DNA of 64,000 nucleotides from Halobacterium sp. DL1 (GTDB taxonomy: Archaea > Halobacteriota > Halobacteria > Halobacteriales > Halobacteriaceae), in assembly GCA_000230955.3 (NCBI GenBank), contig CP007060.1:1674001-1738000 (forward strand). The letters are read 5' to 3'. Numbering within the stretch: position 1 is the first letter of the stretch; each line of letters opens with the position of its first letter. The position numbers were made by a program, and so were the translations under genes. Shown piece by piece: positions 53,699 through 61,974 of this stretch. The notes below the pieces were generated by a model, which ran no database searches, was not told the DNA's origin, and saw only the letters and a list, made by a program, of their open reading frames with translations.

Positions 53699-54484
53699 TC
53701 AGACCGAGCGGTCCATCGGCGACTCGTCGGGGTTCAGCACCTCTATCTCGTGGCCGTCGGGGGTCTTCGTGAACGCGTAGTTCATGTCGCAGGACTCGGG
53801 GTCGCGGTAGTCCGCGGCCTCCCGGACGAGGAGGTCCTCCCAGTCGCCGACAAGGTCGTCGGTGCGCACCGCGAGGTGGCCCCAGCCGTCGCCGAGCGTG
53901 TACGAGCGACCGTCGTAGTTGTAGGTGAGTTCGACGGCCATCGCCTCGTCGCTCGCCCCCTCGGGCTTCATGAAGTAGTTCGCGAACGTGTCTGACTCCC
54001 AGCGGCCGGTGTGCTCGTAGCCGAACTTCCGCGTCCAGAAGCCGAGGTGCTGGTCGGCGTCCTCGACTCGAACCATCGTGTGGTCGATGCTCCACTGCTG
54101 GCCGTAGTCGCGCTCGACGAGTTCGACCTCGTGGCCGTCCGGGTCCTTGACGAACGCGTACGAACCGCCACAGGAGTCGGGGTCGCGGTAGTCCTGGGCG
54201 CCTCCGTCCATCAGTTGCTCGTAGGCGTCGTAGACGTCCTCCGTGCGCACGGCGATGTGGCCGAACGCGTCGCCCATATCGTACTCGTTGGTGTCGTGGT
54301 TGTGCGTGAGTTCGAGGAGCGCGCCCTCCTCGTGGGGGTCCGCCGGACCGAGGTAGACGTTCGTGAACGTCTCGCCCTCCCAGCGCGCGTGCTCGACGTA
54401 GTCGAGGTGGGTCTCGTACCAGGCCAGAGACGCCTCGAGGTCGCCGACGCGCAGCATCGCGTGGTCGAGTACGAAGTCGCTCAT
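53699..54484 (-). CDS. Double VOC/glyoxalase-like protein
   Basis: 261 residues made of two vicinal-oxygen-chelate domains: 1-127 (LDHAMLRVGDLEASLAWYETHLDY ... GGSYAFVKDPDGHEVELVE) and 133-255 (IDHTMVRVEDADQHLGFWTRKFGY ... MNYAFTKTPDGHEIEVLN). Each has the His and Glu ligands of the glyoxalase I fold, so one chain could build the metal site that most homologues make by dimerising. Substrate unknown; could be lactoylglutathione lyase-like. Confidence 0.88.
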   Translation of the reverse strand: MSDFVLDHAMLRVGDLEASLAWYETHLDYVEHARWEGETFTNVYLGPADPHEEGALLELTHNHDTNEYDMGDAFGHIAVRTEDVYDAYEQLMDGGAQDYRDPDSCGGSYAFVKDPDGHEVELVERDYGQQWSIDHTMVRVEDADQHLGFWTRKFGYEHTGRWESDTFANYFMKPEGASDEAMAVELTYNYDGRSYTLGDGWGHLAVRTDDLVGDWEDLLVREAADYRDPESCDMNYAFTKTPDGHEIEVLNPDESPMDRSV

Positions 54485-54540
54485 GTTCTCACGGTGTACT
54501 GCGTGGTCGAAAAGCGTACCGGAGGCGGAACAGCGGGTCG

Positions 54541-54945
54541 TCAGTCAGCGAACTGGTCGGTGTAGCAGACGGCGGCGGCCGCCCAGAGCCACAGCGTTCC
54601 GAGCGGAACCGCGGTGATGCCGCGCTGGCCGGACAGCGAGAGGGAGAGCGAGAGCACGCTGGCCCCCGCGAGCGCGAGTAGGCCCACGGTCACAGCCGAG
54701 TCGACCCGGTCGACGGCTGCGGTGACGACGGCGCCAGCCCACAGCAGGACTGCTATCGGCCACGCCTGCAGGTGGCTCGGGAAGGCACCCACGCGGGCGA
54801 CGTACGTCGGGAGCGACGTGAACGCGAGCGTCTCGACGCGGAGGAAGCCGGCGGAGAAGATTGGGTACCAGCCCCCGGGCCAGGCGACGACGACCCACGG
54901 CAGCAGGCCGGCGAGGACGACGACGCCGACGCGGCGACGGTTCAT
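54541..54945 (-). CDS. Four-helix membrane protein, haloarchaeal
   Basis: 134 residues, four hydrophobic segments (VGVVVLAGLLPWVVVAWPGGW, WPIAVLLWAGAVVTAAV, VTVGLLALAGASVLSLSLSLS, VPLGTLWLWAAAAVCY). No conserved polar motif. It ends where the DRG-type GTPase gene starts on the same strand (adjacent 54946). Unknown role; resembles small TIGR-type haloarchaeal membrane families, unconfirmed. Confidence 0.65.
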   Translation of the reverse strand: MNRRRVGVVVLAGLLPWVVVAWPGGWYPIFSAGFLRVETLAFTSLPTYVARVGAFPSHLQAWPIAVLLWAGAVVTAAVDRVDSAVTVGLLALAGASVLSLSLSLSGQRGITAVPLGTLWLWAAAAVCYTDQFAD

Positions 54946-56058
54946 CTACCGCCGCGCGACGACACGCAGAATGTCCTCGTCCGCCAGTTCGTGGTCGCGG
55001 CCGACCTGCTGTTCGTCGTGCTGGCCGGAGGGACCGGTCACGCGAGCGAAGCGGAAGCGCTCGTCGAGCGTGCCGCCGAGTTTCCGCAGCGCGTCGTCGA
55101 CTGTGTCGCCCTCGCGGACGATGAGCGGTTCCTCGTAGTCGACGCCACGTCCGGGCTTGTCCATGTAGATGCGGATGAGACCGAGTTCCTCCCAGATGCG
55201 TTCTTTGAGCGTGTCGAGGCCCTTCTCCTCCGCCGCGGAGATGAAGATGGCGTCCTCGGGGTCGATGCCCTGCTCGCGGAGGTTCTCCTTCATCGTCTCC
55301 GCGTACGACGGGTCGATGAGGTCGACCTTGTTCACCGCGACGAGCGACGGCATGTAGACGCGGTTGTCCATCACGCCGTCGACGAGGCGGTCGACGGAGG
55401 GGTTGCCGCGGATGGTCACGTTCGCGTTGACGAACCCGCGTTCGCGGAGGATGCCCTTCACCGTCCCCTCGTCGAGGTCCATCTCGCCCGAGGAGTTCAC
55501 GTCGATGCCGTCCTTACCCTTCGGGCGGACGTTCACCGTCGGGGGCTCCTCGTCGACGCGGATGTTGACGTTGTACAGTTCGTCCGCGAGGCGCTGGTAG
55601 CGGTCGATCTCGAACGCCGACAGCATGTAGATGACGAGGTCGGCGGCGCGGATGACCGAGAGGATCTCCTTGCCACCACCGCGGCCGCCGGCGGCGCCTT
55701 CGATGAGCCCCGGCACGTCGAGCAGCTGGATGTTCGCGCCGCGGTAGTCGAGCATCCCGGGGTTCACGTCGAGGGTCGTGAACTCGTAGGAGCCGACCTC
55801 GCTGTCTGCGTTCGTCATCGAGTTGATGAGCGAGGATTTCCCGACCGATGGGAAGCCGACGAGCGCCACCGTCGCGTCGCCGTGCTGCTCAACGGCGTAG
55901 CCGCCACCGCCGCCGCTGCCCGCCTCTTGCTTCTCGAGTTTCTCCTTCTTCTCCGCGAGCTTCGCCTTCAGGCGCCCGACGTGGGCCTCCGTCGACTTGT
56001 TGTACGGCGTGTTGGAGATTTCTTCTTCGAGCGATTCGATCTCCTCCTCGATACCCAT
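54946..56058 (-). CDS. DRG/Obg-family GTPase with TGS domain
   Basis: 370 residues. N-terminal helix-turn region (1-45), G domain with GFPSVGKSSLINSM, LLDVPGLIEGA, NKVDLID, and SAAEEKGL, and a C-terminal TGS domain (IRIYMDKPGRGVDYEEPLIVREGDTVDDALRKLG). DRG proteins bind ribosomes and act in translation. The gene is directly upstream (same strand) of the four-helix gene, with no gap. Confidence 0.93.
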   Translation of the reverse strand: MGIEEEIESLEEEISNTPYNKSTEAHVGRLKAKLAEKKEKLEKQEAGSGGGGGYAVEQHGDATVALVGFPSVGKSSLINSMTNADSEVGSYEFTTLDVNPGMLDYRGANIQLLDVPGLIEGAAGGRGGGKEILSVIRAADLVIYMLSAFEIDRYQRLADELYNVNIRVDEEPPTVNVRPKGKDGIDVNSSGEMDLDEGTVKGILRERGFVNANVTIRGNPSVDRLVDGVMDNRVYMPSLVAVNKVDLIDPSYAETMKENLREQGIDPEDAIFISAAEEKGLDTLKERIWEELGLIRIYMDKPGRGVDYEEPLIVREGDTVDDALRKLGGTLDERFRFARVTGPSGQHDEQQVGRDHELADEDILRVVARR

Positions 56059-56127
56059 TGACCGAGGCTATGCTGCTGGTGCCGAAAAGCGCTTTCCTCC
56101 GCGCCCGCCGGCGTTGCTTTCGACACG

Positions 56128-56135
56128 TTAATAGT
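56128..56135 (+). promoter_or_regulatory. TATA element of the VNG_1110C-like gene
   Basis: GTTAATAG is centred 28 bases before ATG 56160, fitting a leaderless transcript. Confidence 0.5.
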
Positions 56136-56159
56136 TCGTCTCAAAGCAAGGGAGACGTA

Positions 56160-56366
56160 ATGGGCGACCCCTCCACGTTCCGCGACAGCACCCAGATAGT
56201 GCTGCCATCGTCCACGCTGGCGGAGTTCCGCGAGGACCTGGAGGCGGAGTTCGTCGTCACCGTCTTCGAGCCCGAGGACAGCGACCTCGTCCGCATCATC
56301 GGAAGCCCGGTCGTCATCAAGGAGGTCAGCGACTACCTCGCGCGGCAGGGCGTCAGTCTCCCTTGA
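56160..56366 (+). CDS. VNG_1110C-like small protein
   Basis: 68 residues (GDPSTFRDSTQIVLPSSTLAEFREDLEAEFVVTVFEPEDSDLVRIIGSPVVIKEVSDYLARQGVSLP). It lies just before uL11, the same position as VNG_1110C in Halobacterium (from memory). Single alpha/beta domain; unknown function, possibly ribosome-associated by context. Confidence 0.75.
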   Translation: MGDPSTFRDSTQIVLPSSTLAEFREDLEAEFVVTVFEPEDSDLVRIIGSPVVIKEVSDYLARQGVSLP

Positions 56367-56374
56367 AAAGAAAG

Positions 56375-56382
56375 GGTTAAAA
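56375..56382 (+). promoter_or_regulatory. TATA element of uL11
   Basis: GGTTAAAA is centred 27-28 bases before ATG 56406, after the stop of the small upstream gene, giving uL11 its own promoter. Confidence 0.5.
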
Positions 56383-56405
56383 CCGCGGCGGCGGTTCTTC
56401 TGGGT

Positions 56406-56897
56406 ATGGCTGAGACGATAGAAGTGCTCGTACCCGGCGGTCAGGCCGATCCCGGCCCACCGCTCGGTCCCGAGCTCGGACCTACTCCCGTGGACGTGCA
56501 GGGCGTCGTTGCAGAGATCAACGACCAGACCGAAGCGTTCGACGGCACCGAGGTACCGGTCACCGTCGAGTACGAGGAGGACGGCTCCTTCAGCATCGAA
56601 GTCGGCGTTCCGCCGACGGCGGCGCTCATCAAGGACGAGGCTGGCTTCGAGACCGGCTCCGGCGAACCCCAGGAGACCTTCGTCGCGGACCTCTCCATCG
56701 AGCAGCTGAAGAAGATCGCCGAGCAGAAGAAGCCGGACCTGCTCTCCTACGACACCCGCAACGCGGCAAAGGAGGTCGCGGGCACCTGCGCCTCCCTCGG
56801 CGTCACCATCGAGGGCGAGGACGCGCGGACGTTCAAGCAGCGCGTCGAGAACGGCGACTACGACGACGTGCTTGGCGCGGAAGAAGCCGCAGCGTAA
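56406..56897 (+). CDS. rpl11: Ribosomal protein uL11
   Basis: 163 residues, the archaeal length. PGGQADPGPPLGPELGPTPVDVQGVVAEINDQTEAFDGTEVPV and C-terminal RNA-binding part CASLGVTIEGEDARTFKQRVENG. Binds the GTPase-associated centre of 23S rRNA. In many archaea it heads the stalk operon, but here a methyltransferase on the other strand separates it from uL1. Confidence 0.97.
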   Translation: MAETIEVLVPGGQADPGPPLGPELGPTPVDVQGVVAEINDQTEAFDGTEVPVTVEYEEDGSFSIEVGVPPTAALIKDEAGFETGSGEPQETFVADLSIEQLKKIAEQKKPDLLSYDTRNAAKEVAGTCASLGVTIEGEDARTFKQRVENGDYDDVLGAEEAAA

Positions 56898-56949
56898 GTC
56901 TGGTAACCAATCGCAGTTCGCTGTTCTCCGATTCTCCGCCGCCGACCAG

Positions 56950-57729
56950 TCAGACTGCTGTCTTCACGGCGACGAAGCGAAGCCGTCGGTAGTCCGCGGT
57001 CCAGACGCCGCCTTCGAAGTGGTCGGCCCGGAGTTCGTCCTCGACGGCGGCGACGACGTCGTCCAGTTCCGACGCCGGCACTGGGGAGAGCAGGCTGTCG
57101 CCGAACATCTCCAGCCACGAGGCGAGGCCGTCCTCTCCGTCGTCGAGTTCGGTGGGTCGGTCGAACAGCGTCGCGTACTGCACCTCGAAGCCGTGCGCTT
57201 CGAGGCGCGGAGCGTACTCGCCGATACTCGGGAAGTACCACGGGTCAGATTGCTCGTAGCCCCGGCGCTCCAGTTCGGTGAACACCGCGTCGACGATGGC
57301 GCTGACGTTGCCGGTTCCGCCGAGTTCCGCGACGAACCGACCGCCGGGCTCGAGCACCGAGGCGACCGACTCCAGGACGCTGTCCTGGTCGGCAATCCAG
57401 TGGAGGGCGGCGTTCGAGAACACCGCGTCGAAGGATTCCTCGAACGCCAGGTCGCGGGCGTCTCCGTGCACGAACTCGTGGTCGGGGTAGTCCGAGCGCG
57501 CTTCCGCGAGCATCGACTCGGCGCTGTCGACACCGACGACCTCTGCCCCCGAGTCGGCGATCGCGTCTGTCAGGTGACCGGTCCCGCAGCCGAGGTCGAG
57601 GACGCGTTCGCCGGCCTGCGGGTCGAGTAGCGAGACGACGTCCTCGCCGTACTCGAAGACGAAGGAGTGGCTCCCGTCGTACGTCTCGGTGTTCCAGTGG
57701 TTGGGACTGTCGTCGGGCGAACGGGTCAT
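56950..57729 (-). CDS. Class I SAM-dependent methyltransferase
   Basis: 259 residues from ATG 57729 (MTRSPDDSPNHWNTETYDGSH). Motif I LDLGCGTGHL, VVGVDSAESMLAEAR, HGDARDLAFEE, and FSNAALHWIADQDSVLESVASVL. This resembles trans-aconitate/small-molecule methyltransferases. It sits between uL11 and uL1, antisense, which is an unusual place and suggests an insertion of this gene in the ribosomal cluster. Substrate unknown. Confidence 0.85.
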   Translation of the reverse strand: MTRSPDDSPNHWNTETYDGSHSFVFEYGEDVVSLLDPQAGERVLDLGCGTGHLTDAIADSGAEVVGVDSAESMLAEARSDYPDHEFVHGDARDLAFEESFDAVFSNAALHWIADQDSVLESVASVLEPGGRFVAELGGTGNVSAIVDAVFTELERRGYEQSDPWYFPSIGEYAPRLEAHGFEVQYATLFDRPTELDDGEDGLASWLEMFGDSLLSPVPASELDDVVAAVEDELRADHFEGGVWTADYRRLRFVAVKTAV

Positions 57730-57895
57730 CTCTACCCGGGACCCTCGCGGTCGGGCCGGATTACTCCACCGCTCGGCCGCATGTTTGCCGGTCGAGCCAC
57801 GCAAATCGGTACCCTGAACTGACTGGGCTGGAGCCGCTGTATCAGGAGCTCTCAGGCCGTGGGAACGTCGCACGCGGGCGGGACTGGTTCGACGG

Positions 57896-57903
57896 TTTTA
57901 AGG
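57896..57903 (+). promoter_or_regulatory. TATA element of the uL1-uL10-P1 operon
   Basis: TTTTAAGG, followed about 25 bases on by the probable start of a leader of roughly 75-80 bases before ATG 58003. Confidence 0.5.
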
Positions 57904-57926
57904 CCGGCATCCCCCTCTGTCGAAGC

Positions 57927-57947
57927 GAGACAGGCGTAGCCTGTTTC
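57927..57947 (+). promoter_or_regulatory. Hairpin in the uL1 leader (candidate L1 autoregulatory site)
   Basis: GAGACAGGC-GTA-GCCTGTTTC forms a nine-pair stem (one G-T) with a three-base loop near the predicted 5' end of the uL1 message. In archaea, uL1 represses its own operon by binding an mRNA copy of its rRNA site (established in Methanococcus and described in halophiles). Whether this is that site is inference. Confidence 0.45.
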
Positions 57948-57991
57948 ACTGACCCGTAGGAGATCTGGCCTTCACAGGGTCGACGCACTAC

Positions 57992-57999
57992 GGAGGTGA
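57992..57999 (+). promoter_or_regulatory. Strong Shine-Dalgarno before uL1
   Basis: GGAGGTGA, a near-perfect complement to 16S rRNA, ends three bases before ATG 58003. Many haloarchaeal genes are leaderless, so such a clear site marks a leadered, highly translated message. Confidence 0.7.
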
Positions 58000-58002
58000 A
58001 AG

Positions 58003-58641
58003 ATGGCAGACAACGATATCCAAGAGGCGGTAGCTCGCGCACTCGACGAGGCCCCAGAGCGGAACTTCCGTGAGACGGTGGACCTCGCGATCAACCTGCG
58101 CGACCTCGACCTCAACGACCCGTCGAATCGAGTCGACGAGGGCGTCGTACTGCCGTCGGGCACCGGACAGGAGACGAAGATCGTGGTCTTCGCAGATGGC
58201 GAGACCGCGGTTCGAGCCGAGGAGGTCGCCGACGAGGTTCTCGACGCAGACGACCTCGCAGACCTCGCAGACGACACCGACGCCGCGAAGGACCTCGCTG
58301 ACGATACGGACTTCTTCGTGGCGCAGGCATCCCTGATGCAGGACATCGCGGGTGCACTCGGTCAAGTTCTCGGCCCGCGCGGCAAGATGCCGACGCCGCT
58401 CCAGCCCGACGACGACGTCGTCGAGACAGTAAACCGAATGAAAAACACCGTGCAGCTTCGCAGCCGCGACCGGCGCACGTTCCACACGCGCGTCGGCGCG
58501 GAGGACATGTCCGCCGAGGACATCGCCAGCAACATCGACGTTATCCTGCGTCGCCTGCACGCGGACCTCGAGAAGGGCCCACTCAACATCGACGGCGTCT
58601 ACGTCAAGACGACGATGGGGCCCGCCGTGGAGGTGGCCTGA
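58003..58641 (+). CDS. rpl1: Ribosomal protein uL1
   Basis: 212 residues, the archaeal length, starting [45 protein letters not shown], then [17 protein letters not shown]. It binds the L1 stalk and often its own mRNA. First of three genes with 1- and 2-base gaps. Strong ribosome-binding site upstream. Confidence 0.97.
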   Translation: MADNDIQEAVARALDEAPERNFRETVDLAINLRDLDLNDPSNRVDEGVVLPSGTGQETKIVVFADGETAVRAEEVADEVLDADDLADLADDTDAAKDLADDTDFFVAQASLMQDIAGALGQVLGPRGKMPTPLQPDDDVVETVNRMKNTVQLRSRDRRTFHTRVGAEDMSAEDIASNIDVILRRLHADLEKGPLNIDGVYVKTTMGPAVEVA

Positions 58642-58642
58642 T

Positions 58643-59689
58643 ATGTCCGCAGAAGAGCGCACGACGGACCACGTCCCCGAGTGGAAACAGCAGGAGGTCG
58701 ACGAACTGGTCGACCTCCTCGAACAGTACGACAGCGTGGGTGTCGTGAGCGTCACGGGCATCCCGAGCAAGCAGCTCCAGGACATGCGCCGCGGCCTCCA
58801 CGGTTCGGCGGCCCTGCGCATGAGCCGCAACACGCTGCTCGTTCGCGCGCTCGAGGAGGTCGACGACGGCCTCGAGGAGCTCACCCAGTACATCTCGGGT
58901 GAGGTCGGACTGGTCGCCACGAACGACAACCCGTTCGGGCTGTTCAAGCAGCTCGAGGCGTCGAAGACGCCGGCACCGATCAACGCCGGCGAGGTCGCCC
59001 CGAACGACATCGTCATCCCCGAGGGTGACACCGGCATCGACCCCGGTCCGTTCGTCGGCGAACTCCAGACCATCGGCGCCAACGCGCGCATCCAGGAGGG
59101 CTCCATCCAGGTGCTCGAGGACTCCGTCGTCACCGAGGAAGGTGAGACGGTGTCCAACGACGTGGCCAACGTCCTCGCGGAACTCGGCATCGAGCCGAAG
59201 GAGGTCGGCCTCGACCTGCGCGGCGTCTTCTCCGAAGGCGTCCTGTTCACGCCGGACGAACTGGAGATCGACGTCGAGGAGTACCGCGCGGACATCCAGT
59301 CCGCGGTGGCCTCGGCCCGGAATCTCTCGATCAACGCGGAGTACCCGACGGCGCAGACCGTCGGCGCGCTGGTCGCGAAGGCCAGCGGCGAGGCGAAGAG
59401 CCTCGGCCTCCAGGCGGCCATCGAGAGCCCGGATCTCGCCGACGACCTCGTCAGCAAGGCGGACGCGCAGGTTCGCGCGCTCGCCGCGCAGATCGACGAC
59501 GAGGAGGCGCTCCCCGAGGAGCTCCAGGACGTCGAAGCGCCCGCTGCGCCCGCCGAGGGCGACAGCGAGGAGGAGGAGGAAGCACAGAGCGACGACCAAG
59601 ATACTGAATCCGAGGCAGACGCCGACGACTCCGACGATGACGACGACGGAGACGACGGCGCCGAAGGCCTCGGGGAGATGTTCGGATAA
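58643..59689 (+). CDS. rplP0: Ribosomal protein uL10 (P0)
   Basis: 348 residues. [39 protein letters not shown] and [19 protein letters not shown], then [16 protein letters not shown]. The C-terminal tail is a very acidic Glu/Asp run ending GLGEMFG, shared with the P1 stalk protein. A GGAGGTGG sequence (58629-58636) precedes the ATG, within the end of rpl1. Confidence 0.96.
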   Translation: MSAEERTTDHVPEWKQQEVDELVDLLEQYDSVGVVSVTGIPSKQLQDMRRGLHGSAALRMSRNTLLVRALEEVDDGLEELTQYISGEVGLVATNDNPFGLFKQLEASKTPAPINAGEVAPNDIVIPEGDTGIDPGPFVGELQTIGANARIQEGSIQVLEDSVVTEEGETVSNDVANVLAELGIEPKEVGLDLRGVFSEGVLFTPDELEIDVEEYRADIQSAVASARNLSINAEYPTAQTVGALVAKASGEAKSLGLQAAIESPDLADDLVSKADAQVRALAAQIDDEEALPEELQDVEAPAAPAEGDSEEEEEAQSDDQDTESEADADDSDDDDDGDDGAEGLGEMFG

Positions 59690-59691
59690 CA

Positions 59692-60036
59692 ATGGAGTAC
59701 GTTTACGCAGCACTCATCCTGAACGAGACTGGTGAAGAGCTCAACGAAGAAAACATCACTGGCGTCCTCGAGGCCGCCGGTGTCGATGTCGAGGAGTCCC
59801 GAGTGAAGGCGCTCGTCGCCGCGCTCGAGGACGTCGACATCGAGGAGGCCGTCGAACAGGCCGCCGCCGCACCCGCCGCGGGCGCCGCGCCCGCCGGTGG
59901 TGCCGCGGAGGCCGACGAGGCCGAAGCCGAGGAAGCGGACGAAGAGGAGCCCGAAGCGGAAGCGGAAGACGAGGGCGACGACGACGACGAGGAAGAGGAG
60001 GCCAGCGGCGAAGGTCTCGGCGACCTCTTCGGCTAA
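59692..60036 (+). CDS. rpl12: Ribosomal stalk protein P1 (archaeal L12)
   Basis: 114 residues. [35 protein letters not shown] is the archaeal P1 dimerisation domain, then an Ala-rich linker, an acidic run of about 30 residues and the universal tail GLGDLFG that binds translation factors. Follows uL10 by two bases. A T-rich stretch (ATTCTTTCG) downstream may end the transcript. Confidence 0.97.
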   Translation: MEYVYAALILNETGEELNEENITGVLEAAGVDVEESRVKALVAALEDVDIEEAVEQAAAAPAAGAAPAGGAAEADEAEAEEADEEEPEAEAEDEGDDDDEEEEASGEGLGDLFG

Positions 60037-60138
60037 TCCGGTTCCACAGCGACCCACATTCTTTCGCGCGCCACGCCACGTAGCGACGCGTACGTTCGTC
60101 CGTCCGGCATCGACAACGGGAGCGACGCGTAGGTTGAA

Positions 60139-61398
60139 ATGCGAGTACGGGACCAACTCGACTCGATGGACGTCGTGGGGGTGCGCGTGTTCGTCGGGCC
60201 GGGTGCGACAGCGGTCGCGCTGGCAGCCGTCTCGACCGGCATCCTGCTCGGAACCTGCTCCGGCCTCGTCCCCGGGTTGCACGTCAACACGCTGGCGCTC
60301 CTGCTCGCCGCCGCCGCGCCGGCCGTTCCGGGACCGCCCCACCTCGTCGGCGCGGCGCTGCTCGCCGCGGGCGTGACCCACTCGTTCCTGGACGTCGTGC
60401 CGACGCTCGCGCTCGGGGTCCCGGACCCGGCGATGGCGGTCAGCGCGCTCCCCGGCCACCGACTCGTGATGGGAGGGCGTGGGCGAGAGGCGCTGCGCAT
60501 CTCTGCGCTCGGTAGCGGCGTCGCTGTGGGGGTGGCCTTCGTCCTCGGGATTCCGGTGACCTGGGTCGCCAACCGCGTCGCGCCGCTCGTCTACGCCCAC
60601 CTGACCGTGGTGGTCGCGGCGCTGCTGGTGTTTCTGCTCGCCCGCGAGACGTCGTGGCGGGCGCGCGCCGGCGGACTACTATCCGTCGTCGCGAGTGGCG
60701 CGCTCGGCGTCGTCGCACTCCCGATGGACCCGACCGGCGTGGTCCCGACGGGGGACGTGCTGGCGCCGCTGTTCGCGGGCCTGTTCGGTGCACCGGTGTT
60801 GCTCGCGGCCTACCGCGGGGCCGGCGTCCCCGAACAGGGCGACCCGGTTGTCGCCGACCGCCCGCGCGACGTGGTCGAACCCGGCGTGGCAGGGAGTCTG
60901 GCCGGCGCCGCAGTTGCGTACGTGCCCGGCGTCTCGGGCGCCATCGCGGCCATCTTCGCGCTCGAGGCCACCCGCACGGAGGGTGACCGGGCGTTCGTCG
61001 CGGCGCTCTCCGGAGTGAACACGGCCAACACGGTCTTCGCGCTGTACGCACTGTTCGCCCTGGGTGATCCGCACACGGGCGTCCTGGTGGCGTTCGAGCG
61101 GGCGAAACTCCCCCGGACGCTCCCCCTGCTGCTCGCGAGCGTCGCGCTGGCTGCCGTCGTCGCGGCCGTCCTTGTCCCGGTGCTCGGTGACCGGTACTTC
61201 CGGCTCGTCCGTGCCGTCAACCATCGGCGACTCACGGTCGCGGTCTGCGTCCTCCTGGTAGTCCTGTCGTGGCTATTCGCGGGGGTGGTTGGCGTCGCGT
61301 TACTCGTCGTCGCGACGCTGGTCGGGACGATTCCGCCATGGTTCGGCGCCCGTCGCGTCCACCTGATGGCAGTGTTGCTCGTCCCCATCGCGCTCTGA
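60139..61398 (+). CDS. TctA/DUF112-like multi-helix permease
   Basis: 419 residues, about ten to twelve helices. The TctA/DUF112 pattern GTCSGLVPGLHVNTLALLLAA near the N-terminus, GVPDPAMAVSALPGHRLV, and GVAGSLAGAAVAYVPGVSGAIAAIFAL recur. Such proteins are the large membrane subunit of tripartite carriers in bacteria; archaeal stand-alone members without a TctB/C partner are of unknown substrate. No partner gene is next to it here. Confidence 0.8.
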   Translation: MRVRDQLDSMDVVGVRVFVGPGATAVALAAVSTGILLGTCSGLVPGLHVNTLALLLAAAAPAVPGPPHLVGAALLAAGVTHSFLDVVPTLALGVPDPAMAVSALPGHRLVMGGRGREALRISALGSGVAVGVAFVLGIPVTWVANRVAPLVYAHLTVVVAALLVFLLARETSWRARAGGLLSVVASGALGVVALPMDPTGVVPTGDVLAPLFAGLFGAPVLLAAYRGAGVPEQGDPVVADRPRDVVEPGVAGSLAGAAVAYVPGVSGAIAAIFALEATRTEGDRAFVAALSGVNTANTVFALYALFALGDPHTGVLVAFERAKLPRTLPLLLASVALAAVVAAVLVPVLGDRYFRLVRAVNHRRLTVAVCVLLVVLSWLFAGVVGVALLVVATLVGTIPPWFGARRVHLMAVLLVPIAL

Positions 61399-61508
61399 CC
61401 GCGGCCGGGCGCCGACCGACCCGACGCCTGTGGAGTCTCTCGAAAGCCGGCGTTTCGCGGTGTACGGCGTTCATACCAATGGTGGCCGGCCTGCTACTGT
61501 GGGTCGGC

Positions 61509-61721
61509 ATGACTGCTGTCAAAATCATCAAAGTGCTGGGCACTTCAGAGGAGTCCTGGGAACACGCCGCCGAGAACGCGGTCGAACAGGCGAGCAACAC
61601 CGTCGAGAACATCAGCGGGGTGGAGGTAGAGGACTGGACTGCGGACGTGGAGGGAGGAACCGTCACCAACTACAAGGCGACCGTGGAGATCGCGTTCCCC
61701 GTAAAGGGGTCCCAGGAATGA
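61509..61721 (+). CDS. Dodecin
   Basis: 70 residues: TAVKIIKVLGTSEESWEHAAENAVEQASNTVENISGVEVEDWTADVEGG. The dodecin fold, with a Trp in the flavin-stacking strand (VEDWTADV), known in Halobacterium to bind riboflavin in a 12-mer. It stores or buffers flavin and protects against light. ATG 61509 begins the conserved part; upstream codons are not conserved. Confidence 0.9.
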   Translation: MTAVKIIKVLGTSEESWEHAAENAVEQASNTVENISGVEVEDWTADVEGGTVTNYKATVEIAFPVKGSQE

Positions 61722-61753
61722 GGGCTTCGGACGTCAGCGGGTGAGCGGCCGGG

Positions 61754-61972
61754 TCAGACCATCGTCTCGAGGTCGCAGATGGCCGATTCCTCGACGACCA
61801 TGAACGCGTCCTCACGAAGCATGTCCTCGTCCTCGGGCAGGACGAGCACCTGCGGCCGGCCGCCGGCGGTGGTCTGGATGACGTCGAGTTCGATGAGTTC
61901 GTACTCGAGGTCGTTCGACGGGTCGGGGTCAGGGGAGACTTCCTTCCAGTCGGTGGCAGGGAGAGACGCCAT
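61754..61972 (-). CDS. Small acidic protein, unknown function
   Basis: 72 residues (MASLPATDWKEVSPDPDPSNDLEYELIELDVIQTTAGGRPQVLVLPEDEDMLREDAFMVVEESAICDLETMV). No motif recognised. It begins two bases after the stop of the secreted beta-helix gene on the same strand, so the two are probably co-transcribed. Confidence 0.68.
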   Translation of the reverse strand: MASLPATDWKEVSPDPDPSNDLEYELIELDVIQTTAGGRPQVLVLPEDEDMLREDAFMVVEESAICDLETMV

Positions 61973-61974
61973 CG

